Source: Mycoplasma sp. CAG:472
GTDB lineage: Bacteria > Bacillota_I > Bacilli_A > RF39 > UBA660
Length of the DNA: 37,986 nt
Assembly: GCA_000437315.1 (NCBI GenBank)
Contig: FR899398.1
Location: forward strand, 1-37,986
Direction: 5' to 3'
The notes under the pieces were generated by a model. It did no database searches, had not been told where the DNA came from, and saw only the letters and a list, made by a program, of their open reading frames with translations. Numbering within the stretch: the stretch's first letter is position 1; each line of letters opens with the position of its first letter. This document shows, piece after piece, positions 25,432 through 31,979 of this stretch. The position numbers and the translations under genes are program-made.

Positions 25432-25953
25432 TCCATGTAACTTTTCAATATCTGAATTTGATAAACTACTTACTGTCCAACCATCTGAGGTATTTACAAC
25501 ATAAAAATCAATTGTATAACTTGTTTTTTCATTTGTTTCTTTCATTTTATCAAGTTTATATGTAATAAATTTTTCTGCATCATATTTTCCATCTTCATCC
25601 TTAAACTCATTAGGATTTTCCGCTAAATAAGTTGTTGCATCTTTTTGAGCTTTATATAAATCATAAACATTTACTTTAACAGTAATTGTGGCTTCATCAC
25701 CATTATAATCTTCATTAGTTATTTCATAAGAAAGATCAGTATATTGTTTTTTCAAAATATCTTCATATTTTTTAGAATTTTCCTCGTTTAAATTTTCCTT
25801 ATCAATAACATTTTTCATATCGACTAATACTTTATCATCTAAATTCTTATAATTATCTAAATATTTTTTTACAGAATCAGTAGCACTTTTTCCACAACCC
25901 GTTAAAAATACTGATATAACTAATAATACTAATAAACATTTTATCTTTTTCAT
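25411..25953 (-). CDS. Lipoprotein, unknown
   Basis: 180 residues with a typical lipoprotein signal: a basic start, a hydrophobic stretch and lipobox LTGC with the modified Cys at 20. The mature part is helical, then beta-rich (ATITVKVNVYDL and SYTIDFYVVNTSDGWTVSSLS). This is the pattern of small alpha/beta lipoproteins with a cystatin- or NTF2-like fold, as in DUF4878/DUF5105-type proteins; the fold is inferred. It ends in a strong terminator. Confidence 0.75.
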   Translation of the reverse strand: MKKIKCLLVLLVISVFLTGCGKSATDSVKKYLDNYKNLDDKVLVDMKNVIDKENLNEENSKKYEDILKKQYTDLSYEITNEDYNGDEATITVKVNVYDLYKAQKDATTYLAENPNEFKDEDGKYDAEKFITYKLDKMKETNEKTSYTIDFYVVNTSDGWTVSSLSNSDIEKLHGIYDYES

Positions 25954-25981
25954 ATTCTTATTATTGGTAATTTTTTTAAAA

Positions 25982-26566
25982 TTATACAGTTTTATAACAA
26001 AGTTTTATTAAATCATAAACTTTTTTTTCAGAATCAGATATAGGACCATTTAATTTTTTAGTTATATTTTTTTTCATAAACTCGATATTTTTTTCATCTT
26101 TATTAAACCATTCATAATAAATAAATTTAAATTTTTCTATATCATTATTTTTAATTAATTTATCTACTTCATACATTAATTTATTTTTTATATTTTCTTC
26201 ATTACGAAGTACTTCTCCATTAATTTGTATATCCTTTTTTTTATAATTAATATTTCCCTTTTTCATAAACTTTGTATAATTTAATATTTTTTCTTCATCA
26301 GTTAAAAGTAAGCTACTTTTATAGGTGCTTTCGCCATTATTATTAAACTGAACTCCTATAGCAGTATAATCATCACAAAAAACTAAAGGTATATCCTTTA
26401 AAAAAGATTTATCAAGAATTATATTATATTCAATTAAATCACTTAAAGCATTTGATGAAACCTTATATACATAACATTTTTTAGTAATAAGTTCATCCTC
26501 CGCAAGCCATTCATAAAATGGATAGTATTTATCTAAAAAATTAAATGTTATGTTGTTAATAATCAT
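25982..26566 (-). CDS. DUF3603-like protein
   Basis: 194 residues, soluble. The order of features resembles the Bacillus DUF3603 family: FYEWLAEDELI near the start, VYKVSSNALSDLIEYNI, a middle with DDYTAIGVQFNNNG, and a C-terminal FIYYEWF plus a helical end. The match is by recall of the family pattern and should be confirmed. No enzyme motif known. Its ATG overlaps the stop of the upstream small membrane protein (ATGA). Confidence 0.6.
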   Translation of the reverse strand: MIINNITFNFLDKYYPFYEWLAEDELITKKCYVYKVSSNALSDLIEYNIILDKSFLKDIPLVFCDDYTAIGVQFNNNGESTYKSSLLLTDEEKILNYTKFMKKGNINYKKKDIQINGEVLRNEENIKNKLMYEVDKLIKNNDIEKFKFIYYEWFNKDEKNIEFMKKNITKKLNGPISDSEKKVYDLIKLCYKTV

Positions 26567-26763
26567 ATTTTTCCCCTTTCATAAACTAAAATAAGAATCA
26601 AAATGCCAATAAAAAAAATATTACAAAATAAATTACTAATAATAAAGTATACAAAATATGCAAAACTATACCCTAAAACTAACAAATTTAAATTAATTAT
26701 TATAAAGAATAAACCAGAGACTATTAAAATAATTCCAAGTATATAAAAAAATATTAACTTCAT
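26563..26763 (-). CDS. Small membrane protein
   Basis: 66 residues, almost entirely hydrophobic, with two or three membrane segments (about 3-33 and 36-60) and a short charged end (YERGKI). It is coupled to the downstream DUF3603-like gene by an ATGA overlap and is divergent from uppP. No family recognised; small size and composition make the call moderate. Confidence 0.5.
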   Translation of the reverse strand: MKLIFFYILGIILIVSGLFFIIINLNLLVLGYSFAYFVYFIISNLFCNIFFIGILILILVYERGKI

Positions 26764-26775
26764 AGTATATTTATA

Positions 26776-26804
26776 TTTATAAATTAAGAAAAATATTATA
26801 TAAT
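26776..26804 (+). promoter_or_regulatory. uppP promoter
   Basis: TTTATA (26776-26781), a 17-base spacer, TATAAT (26799-26804), then a short leader to the start codon at 26820. The spacer and -10 closely match those of the ANL synthetase promoter. Confidence 0.65.
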
Positions 26805-26819
26805 TTTAATGGTGATAAT

Positions 26820-27632
26820 ATGAGTTTAATAAAATATATAATCGTGGCTATAATACAAGGATTAACTGAACCTTTGCCAATATCCTCCTCAGGACATATG
26901 TATTTATTTAAAAGTATTTTTAATACAAATATGGCCTCAGATCTAAATTTTGAAATAATTTGTAATTTTGGTTCATTTTTAGCAATTCTATTTATATTTA
27001 GAAAAGATGTTATAAAACTAATTAAAGATTTTTTTACTTATATTTTTAATAAAGATAGTAGAGACAAAACAAAATATGGTTTTAAATATGCATTATATAT
27101 TATAATCAGTACAATTCCTGTTGGACTTTCAGGACTATTTCTAAAGGATTTTATCGAGGAGAAACTTACAAGTGTTAAAATATTAGGATTTGCATTTTTA
27201 CTTACTGCTTTAGCATTATTTATTGTTAGAAATATTAAAGGCGAAAAAGATGATAAAGATATTACATTAAAAGATGCAATTATTATTGGTTTATTTCAAA
27301 TGATTACTATAATGCCCGGTATTAGTCGAAGTGGTACAGTACTTGTAGCTTGCTTATTATGTAAACTTAAAAGAGAAACTGCTTTAAAATATACATTTAT
27401 GTTATATTTTCCAGTAAGTGTTGCAGCAATGGGTCTTGGTGTTAAAGATATGTTGAATACTCCGAATATGCCATCTTTAATACTTCCATATGCTATTGGT
27501 ATGGTAATTGCTTTAGTAATAACATTATTTTCTTATGAATGGCTTTCTAATACTGTTAAAAAAGGAAAACTAGTTTACTTTTCAATCTATTGTCTCTTAC
27601 TTGCAGCATTCATATTTATATATTTTAGATAA
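26820..27632 (+). CDS. uppP: Undecaprenyl-diphosphatase
   Basis: 270 residues, polytopic, BacA/UppP family. Signature 1 is QGLTEPLPISSSGH at 13-26 (with catalytic-region E17; Pro replaces the usual Phe after the Glu) and signature 2 is PGISRSGT at 166-173. It dephosphorylates undecaprenyl diphosphate at the membrane to recycle the lipid carrier for peptidoglycan and other envelope polymers; overproduction is known to lower bacitracin sensitivity. It has its own promoter, and its transcript probably continues through the tandem structured repeat to the terminator at 27781. Confidence 0.93.
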   Translation: MSLIKYIIVAIIQGLTEPLPISSSGHMYLFKSIFNTNMASDLNFEIICNFGSFLAILFIFRKDVIKLIKDFFTYIFNKDSRDKTKYGFKYALYIIISTIPVGLSGLFLKDFIEEKLTSVKILGFAFLLTALALFIVRNIKGEKDDKDITLKDAIIIGLFQMITIMPGISRSGTVLVACLLCKLKRETALKYTFMLYFPVSVAAMGLGVKDMLNTPNMPSLILPYAIGMVIALVITLFSYEWLSNTVKKGKLVYFSIYCLLLAAFIFIYFR

Positions 27633-27650
27633 TAATTTATTATTAAGAAA

Positions 27651-27750
27651 ATGTAAGTCGCTCTCGGGTGGTGCGAGTTATAAATAATCCCGAACGAGAA
27701 ATGTAAGTCGCTCCCGAATGGTGCGAAGTATAAATTATTCCGGATGAAAA
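27651..27750 (+). ncRNA. Tandem 50-base structured repeat (putative pseudoknot RNA)
   Basis: Two head-to-tail units of exactly 50 bases (27651-27700 and 27701-27750), 40 of 50 positions identical and much richer in G+C than the surroundings. In unit numbering, TCGC (8-11) pairs with GCGA (23-26) in both. Bases 14-18 pair with 39-43: TCGGG with CCCGA in unit 1, CCGAA with TCCGG in unit 2. Pairs 14-43 (T-A to C-G) and 18-39 (G-C to A-T) change together, while 17-40 becomes a mismatch. The helices interleave, so each unit can form an H-type pseudoknot with an A/T-rich third loop (27-38). It lies between the uppP stop and its terminator. I do not recognise the family; strand is inferred from uppP. 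Confidence 0.6.
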
Positions 27751-27780
27751 TATTATAAAGTAATTTTTCAAACAACAAAA

Positions 27781-27816
27781 ATCATTTAGATAAATCATAT
27801 TCTAAATGGTTTTTTT
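27781..27816 (+). terminator. Intrinsic terminator of the uppP transcript
   Basis: A 10-bp stem, 27781-27790 with 27801-27810 (one G-U), followed by a run of T. It ends the transcript that would carry uppP and the tandem repeat. Confidence 0.85.
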
Positions 27817-27825
27817 ATATAATTC

Positions 27826-27858
27826 ATAAAAAAAATAGATAACTAGTATCTATTTTTT
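27826..27858 (-). terminator. Intrinsic terminator over the YtxH-like stop codon
   Basis: A perfect 12-bp stem on the minus strand, 27858-27847 with 27841-27830, loop CTAGT. The stop TAG (27852-27850) is inside the 5' arm and the U-run is part of the 3' side. Confidence 0.85.
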
Positions 27859-28254
27859 CTTTGGTTTATCCTCAACTGTATCAGCAAGTTTTCTTAATGT
27901 TTCAGCAGCAGAATTTCTAACTTCTTTAGCAGCTTTTTCCACTGTTGGTGTTGCTTTTTCAGCTGCAAGTTTTACAAGTTCAGTAGCTTTATCTTTAATT
28001 TCAGTTGCCTTTTTAATAGCAATTTCCTTTACTTTTTCTTTATCTAATGCTCTAATTTCGTTTTGAAGTTCAGTAACTTTTTCAGTTATATTTTCTTTAA
28101 CTTCATCAGGATCCATATTTTTAACTTTATTTAAAAGTTCATTGCATTTGTCCATTAAATCTTTTCTTGTTTCTTTACCAGACTTAGGTGCTAAAAGTAG
28201 ACCTAATCCTAAGCCTAAACCCGCTCCTAAAATAAATTTACCTTTCTTATTCAT
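27850..28254 (-). CDS. YtxH-like protein
   Basis: About 134 residues: a short N-terminal glycine-rich hydrophobic segment (FILGAGLGLGLGLLLAPKSG), the hallmark of the YtxH family, followed by a long Lys/Glu/Ala-rich amphipathic coiled coil with LEA-like repeats (KEKVKEIAIKKATEIKDKA). The general stress operon ytxG-ytxH of Bacillus subtilis has the same order. The exact function is not known. The ATG at 28254 is preferred, though an ATG at 28260 is possible. It overlaps the upstream gene. Confidence 0.8.
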   Translation of the reverse strand: MNKKGKFILGAGLGLGLGLLLAPKSGKETRKDLMDKCNELLNKVKNMDPDEVKENITEKVTELQNEIRALDKEKVKEIAIKKATEIKDKATELVKLAAEKATPTVEKAAKEVRNSAAETLRKLADTVEDKPKKK

Positions 28255-28540
28255 TTTCATCTTCCTCTCTTTCTTTTCCTTTTAAAAATATTTTTGTAAA
28301 TACACTTGTAAAAAAATCCAAAAATCTATCAAATACTCTGTTTACTTTAAATGAAGCTGCATTAATAATATCAAATACTGGATTAAGTGTATTAATTTTC
28401 TTATCAACATTATCTATGATATCTTGCGCTTTAGTCATAAAATTTAATAATTTTACTCCAATAACAATTCCTATAATAATTAATATAATCAGTAATAAGT
28501 ATATTAAAATTGGCAGAAAACTATTCAAAAAATCTATCAT
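28247..28540 (-). CDS. DUF948/YtxG-like membrane protein
   Basis: 97 residues: an N-terminal membrane helix (about 8-30), then a predicted coiled coil (TKAQDIIDNVDKKINTLNPV) and a Phe-rich stretch (VNRVFDRFLDFFTSVF), ending in acidic residues. Size, topology and its place directly before the YtxH-like gene fit YtxG/DUF948. It shares one base with the stop of the upstream gene (TAATG) and overlaps the downstream start, so three genes are likely translated together. Confidence 0.7.
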   Translation of the reverse strand: MIDFLNSFLPILIYLLLIILIIIGIVIGVKLLNFMTKAQDIIDNVDKKINTLNPVFDIINAASFKVNRVFDRFLDFFTSVFTKIFLKGKEREEDENE

Positions 28541-29367
28541 TATTCTCCCTCCTTCGTATCGTACATTGAATCTATTAAATCAAATAAATCGCTTTCTAAT
28601 GTTTCATCTGATTTTTCAATTTTAGGTACTTCCTTGGTAATTTCTGTATCCTCTTTTGGAGTAACCTTACTTTCAACTTCTTTTAGTTCATTTTCTAAAT
28701 CATTATCCATATCAATTACTACATCAGATGTATCCTCTAAAAGTTCATCAATTGTTTTAATTTTCTCTGCAGTCTCAGTAGGTTTAGAAAGTGTTACAGT
28801 TTCACTTTGTTCATATATTGTACTAGAAGTTGGTTTTTCTTTTGTTTCACCAAATGCTTTATCTCTTACTTTTTGAACATCAACTTTACTTTCATATTTT
28901 TGAATATCTTCTTTTTTATAGTCTCTATCAAGTACTCCATATACTGGTGATATTATCGGAGAAGGTTTAAACTTCTTCCTTTCTATAGTTTCTGCAGTTT
29001 CTATTTTTTCATACCTACCAAAATTTTCCCTTTTTTGCATTTTCTTTTTAGTTTCATATTCCAAAACATTACTATATCTTTTCTGAGGTCTTACTGGTTG
29101 GACAGGTTCCTCTTTAGGTATAACTGGTTTAGAACTATCAAACTCTTCTTCATCAAAATCTAAAAATGGGAAAGAATTATTTTTAAATACTTCTTTTTCA
29201 CTTTGAACTTTTGGTTTCTCTTTTGGAATTTGAGGTTTAGCCTCAACTTTAACTTCTTTCTTTTCCTCTTTTACAGGTTCATTTCGCATTTCTGGAGTAA
29301 TTTTTATTTGTTCAGTATATTCTTCTTCATCAAATAAAATATCTTTTACTTTTTTAAATAATCCCAT
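28540..29367 (-). CDS. Disordered acidic protein with one conserved-looking segment
   Basis: 275 residues, strongly charged (Glu, Lys, Asp), mostly predicted disordered, with no membrane segment. The N-terminus MGLFKKVKDILFDEEEY is amphipathic and could touch the membrane. An internal stretch around residues 130-155 (FKPSPIISPVYGVLDRDYKK) stands out as ordered and hydrophobic, probably a binding motif. The C-terminal helix (LESDLFDLIDSMYD) is another candidate contact. It is first of the set with the YtxG- and YtxH-like proteins, so a shared membrane-associated role is plausible. AGGAAGG precedes the ATG. Confidence 0.7.
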   Translation of the reverse strand: MGLFKKVKDILFDEEEYTEQIKITPEMRNEPVKEEKKEVKVEAKPQIPKEKPKVQSEKEVFKNNSFPFLDFDEEEFDSSKPVIPKEEPVQPVRPQKRYSNVLEYETKKKMQKRENFGRYEKIETAETIERKKFKPSPIISPVYGVLDRDYKKEDIQKYESKVDVQKVRDKAFGETKEKPTSSTIYEQSETVTLSKPTETAEKIKTIDELLEDTSDVVIDMDNDLENELKEVESKVTPKEDTEITKEVPKIEKSDETLESDLFDLIDSMYDTKEGE

Positions 29368-29379
29368 ATTTTCACCTTC

Positions 29380-30030
29380 CTATTTAACTAAATCAGTATC
29401 AATTTCTTCATTTTCTTCAGCATTTGTATCATCCTCATTTTGAATAATATCTAAATAATTATTATCATTTCCTTTTGGATTAAAAATGTTGTAAGTTTCA
29501 TCATTAAACTTTTGAGATTTATTACTAGCAATAGACTCAATTGTCATATCATTATATTCTAAATCTCTTAATATGGTTACAGCGTTTAATACTGCAAGAT
29601 TAATATCATCATAATCTACCATCACTTCTATTTTAGCATAATTATACATAATTTCAATCAAATATTTATCATTTTCTTTTAAATTAATCTCAATATATCC
29701 ATATTTGTTATCAAAATCTATTTTTTTACTATAAAAAGCTTTATTATTTACATCATACTCAAATTCCACTTTTTTATAATAGCTTATTAAATCAACATAT
29801 AAATAATATTTATAATTAGCTGAGGAAAATACTGCATTATAATCATCATAACTATCAATACTAAGACCACTTGGTAAATAATATTTAAAAGCGCGATTAA
29901 CCTCATTATATTTACCTGTTTTATTAGCAAGTTCATTTAATAAAGAATCAGTATTCATATTTTTTATATTACTGCATCCACATAAAGAAAATAAACCTAT
30001 GAGTAGCAATATTAAAAATTTTCTTTTCAT
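29380..30030 (-). CDS. Lipoprotein, unknown
   Basis: 216 residues with a lipoprotein signal ending in lipobox LCGC (modified Cys at 19). The mature domain is alpha/beta (about 40-175: VNRAFKYYLPSGLS, YYLYVDLISYYKK, YGYIEINLKENDKYLIEIMY), followed by a disordered acidic tail. No family recognised by name. It is 12 bases upstream of the disordered acidic protein gene, so it probably heads the four-gene operon ending with YtxH. AAGGATG precedes the ATG. Confidence 0.75.
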   Translation of the reverse strand: MKRKFLILLLIGLFSLCGCSNIKNMNTDSLLNELANKTGKYNEVNRAFKYYLPSGLSIDSYDDYNAVFSSANYKYYLYVDLISYYKKVEFEYDVNNKAFYSKKIDFDNKYGYIEINLKENDKYLIEIMYNYAKIEVMVDYDDINLAVLNAVTILRDLEYNDMTIESIASNKSQKFNDETYNIFNPKGNDNNYLDIIQNEDDTNAEENEEIDTDLVK

Positions 30031-30050
30031 TATATCATCCTTACATCAAT

Positions 30051-30059
30051 ATTATATCA
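30051..30059 (-). promoter_or_regulatory. Extended -10 promoter of the lipoprotein-ytxGH operon
   Basis: The minus strand reads TGATATAAT (30059-30051), a consensus -10 with the TGn extension, about 20 bases before the start codon at 30030. No good -35 is seen. Confidence 0.45.
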
Positions 30060-30665
30060 CTATTTTTTTATTACTTCTATATATTTTATTTTAACGCCTT
30101 GAGAAGAAAATTTCTCTTCATATTCAGTTTTTGGACTATCAGTTATATCACTATTATGTAAATCATAAGTTTCATTTATAATTTTATAGCCATATGAAAG
30201 TAGACTTTCTTTCGAAAATTCATAAAAATCATCATTATCAGTTTTTAAAATAATATGTTTTTCATCCTTAAATAAATTATCATATAATTTTAAGAAATTT
30301 TCTGATGTAAGTCTTCGTTTAGTATTTCTTTTTTTAGGCCAAGGATCAGAAAAATTCAAATAAATAGTTTTTATTTTTCCATATAAATACTGTGGAATAT
30401 CCATAATATCTATGTTAAGTATCTTCAGATTATCTAATTCATATTCATTAATTTTTTTTATTGCACTACAAATAACACTGGAATATTTTTCTACACCAAT
30501 GTAATTAATATCTGGATGATTTAAACACATTCCAAGTAAGAAATTACCTTTACCCATACCAATTTCTAAACATATATCATTATTATTATTAAATAAATCT
30601 TCAGTTAAAAAATAATTACAACTATTTAATATTTCATCCATATTTTTGGGATTTCTCATTCTCAT
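30060..30665 (-). CDS. trmB: tRNA (guanine-N7)-methyltransferase
   Basis: 201 residues, TrmB family: SAM-binding motif EIGMGKGNF at 34-42, IGVEKYSSV, NFSDPWPKKRNTKRRLT (the signature substrate and catalytic region), LKTDNDDFYEFS, and the C-terminal TEYEEKFSSQG. It methylates G46 in the variable loop of several tRNAs. The start MRMRNPKN is typical of the family. GGAAG precedes the ATG. It is divergent from the Met/Asn-rich protein gene. Confidence 0.95.
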   Translation of the reverse strand: MRMRNPKNMDEILNSCNYFLTEDLFNNNNDICLEIGMGKGNFLLGMCLNHPDINYIGVEKYSSVICSAIKKINEYELDNLKILNIDIMDIPQYLYGKIKTIYLNFSDPWPKKRNTKRRLTSENFLKLYDNLFKDEKHIILKTDNDDFYEFSKESLLSYGYKIINETYDLHNSDITDSPKTEYEEKFSSQGVKIKYIEVIKK

Positions 30666-30715
30666 AATAACACTTCCTTTTTTTAAACATATATTATCAT
30701 TAGAAAGGAATGCCT

Positions 30716-30961
30716 ATGAAGAAAAATAGAAATTCATTTTTTGAAAATCAAAATATGATGATGCCTCAAAATGGTTTTATGCCAAATATGATGCCAATGA
30801 ATAACCAATTTTATAATCAAAATAATATTGATTTAGAGGAAAGACTTGCAAAGATTGAAAGACAAATTGCTAGATTAGATAAAAGAATATCAAGTCTTGA
30901 AAATACTAGTTATTCCACTGATGACATTAACATAGATTCTAATAATATGTATATGCTTTAA
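30716..30961 (+). CDS. Met/Asn-rich protein with coiled coil
   Basis: About 81 residues. The first third is low-complexity, rich in Met, Asn, Gln, Phe and Pro. The middle is a heptad-like coiled coil (LEERLAKIERQIARLDKRI), and the tail is Asp/Asn-rich. Similar small proteins in Bacilli are often surface- or coat-associated, but no family is recognised. The ATG at 30716 has AAAGGA upstream and is preferred to an ATG at 30710. Its stop overlaps the stop of the convergent Cse60-like gene by 2 bases. Confidence 0.65.
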   Translation: MKKNRNSFFENQNMMMPQNGFMPNMMPMNNQFYNQNNIDLEERLAKIERQIARLDKRISSLENTSYSTDDINIDSNNMYML

Positions 30962-31128
30962 TTATAAATTATCATAGCGCTAAAACAATATATTTGTTCT
31001 TCACCACAAACTGCTATAGCAACCTGAAACTTAATATCTATTATATCATAGTTTCCCTCATTTAAAAAAAGATTTATTACTTTTTCTAAATCTTTTTCAT
31101 GACTTTCATCAAATAATTTTACTTTCAT
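30958..31128 (-). CDS. Cse60-like small protein
   Basis: A 56-residue reading frame, ATG 31128 with GGTGA six bases upstream, stop TAA at 30960-30958. The protein starts MKVKLFDESHEKDLEKVIN, has NYDIIDIKFQVAIA in the middle and ends with IYCFSAMIIY, which matches my memory of the Cse60 family. Cse60 was described as a sporulation sigma-E-dependent protein in Bacillus, but homologues occur widely and the function is unknown. The stop region overlaps the convergent gene. Confidence 0.75.
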   Translation of the reverse strand: MKVKLFDESHEKDLEKVINLFLNEGNYDIIDIKFQVAIAVCGEEQIYCFSAMIIYN

Positions 31129-31186
31129 ATGTCATCACCAATTATAGTATAAAACATAGTTTTTAAGAATTTTGTCGAAGAAAGGA

Positions 31187-31843
31187 CTAACTTTCTTTTT
31201 TTATATTCATATATTTAGGCATTTTTGCCTCGATAACAATTTTCTCTTTGGTAATTGGATGAGTAAAAATAACTTTATAAGCATGTAAACATAAATTTCT
31301 CATACCATCTTTTTTACCATATTTTTTATCTCCATATATTGGATGATTTATACTTTGCATTGCCACTCTTATTTGATTTTTCTTACCTGTTAAAATATTT
31401 ATATTTACTAAAGTTTTATTATTTTCATTATCAATGACTTCATACTTAGTAATAGATTTATCTCCAATTTTTTCATTTTTAGTATCATAAACCATAAAAG
31501 TTTTAGTTTCTTTCAAATAGTTTATTATGGTTCCACTTTTACATTTAAAATTTCCGTGACATAATGCATAGTAATATCTTTGAACGCTTCCCCAATTATC
31601 CTGCATAATTTTCTTTATTTTATCATTTTTAGCAAAAATAACTATTCCACTTGTATCTTTATCAAGTCTATGAATTATAAATACTTTATTATTTTTATTT
31701 TTTCTCCATAAATATTCATGAACTTCATGATACAAAGTTTTTTCTTTTTCTTTATCATTTGCAATTGTAAGAATACCACTTTTCTTATTTACAATTATTA
31801 AAAATTTATCTTCGTATAAAATATCTAATTTTTCTTTTTTCAT
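31187..31843 (-). CDS. RluA-family pseudouridine synthase
   Basis: 218 residues. The catalytic motif HRLDKDTSG has the nucleophilic Asp at 61; LTGKKNQIRVAM and NHPIYGDKKYG are conserved family segments; LCLHAYKVIFTHP lies near the C-terminus. It isomerises uridine to pseudouridine in rRNA or tRNA. There is no N-terminal S4 domain and the protein is short, which fits RluA-, TruC- or YjbO-like members; the target position cannot be told. It lies downstream of the leuS terminator and probably has its own promoter. Confidence 0.88.
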   Translation of the reverse strand: MKKEKLDILYEDKFLIIVNKKSGILTIANDKEKEKTLYHEVHEYLWRKNKNNKVFIIHRLDKDTSGIVIFAKNDKIKKIMQDNWGSVQRYYYALCHGNFKCKSGTIINYLKETKTFMVYDTKNEKIGDKSITKYEVIDNENNKTLVNINILTGKKNQIRVAMQSINHPIYGDKKYGKKDGMRNLCLHAYKVIFTHPITKEKIVIEAKMPKYMNIKKES

Positions 31844-31954
31844 AATTAGAATTATAACACTTAAAAGACATATTTACTACTCCTTTTGCTTAACAATTAT
31901 AAATAGTTTACACAAAAAACCAGTTATTTTTGTAACTTTTTACACATTTTTCCA

Positions 31955-31979
31955 TAATAAAAAGGGTTATTAACCCTTT
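31955..31979 (-). terminator. Intrinsic terminator over the leuS stop codon
   Basis: Minus-strand AAAGGGTT (31979-31972) pairs with AACCCTTT (31968-31961), then UUAUUAU. The three-base loop is part of the stop codon (31972-31970). Confidence 0.75.

Noticed and set aside
27651..27750. CRISPR array
   Set aside because: Only two units, differences spread over the whole 50 bases, no repeat-spacer pattern and no cas genes nearby.
27587..27778. 63-residue minus-strand reading frame across the tandem repeat
   Set aside because: It overlaps the end of uppP, has no clear ribosome site, and the changes between repeat copies follow base pairing and not codon positions.
31180..31215. Terminator after the pseudouridine synthase
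   Set aside because: A 7-bp hairpin over the stop is possible, but it is not followed by a U-run.
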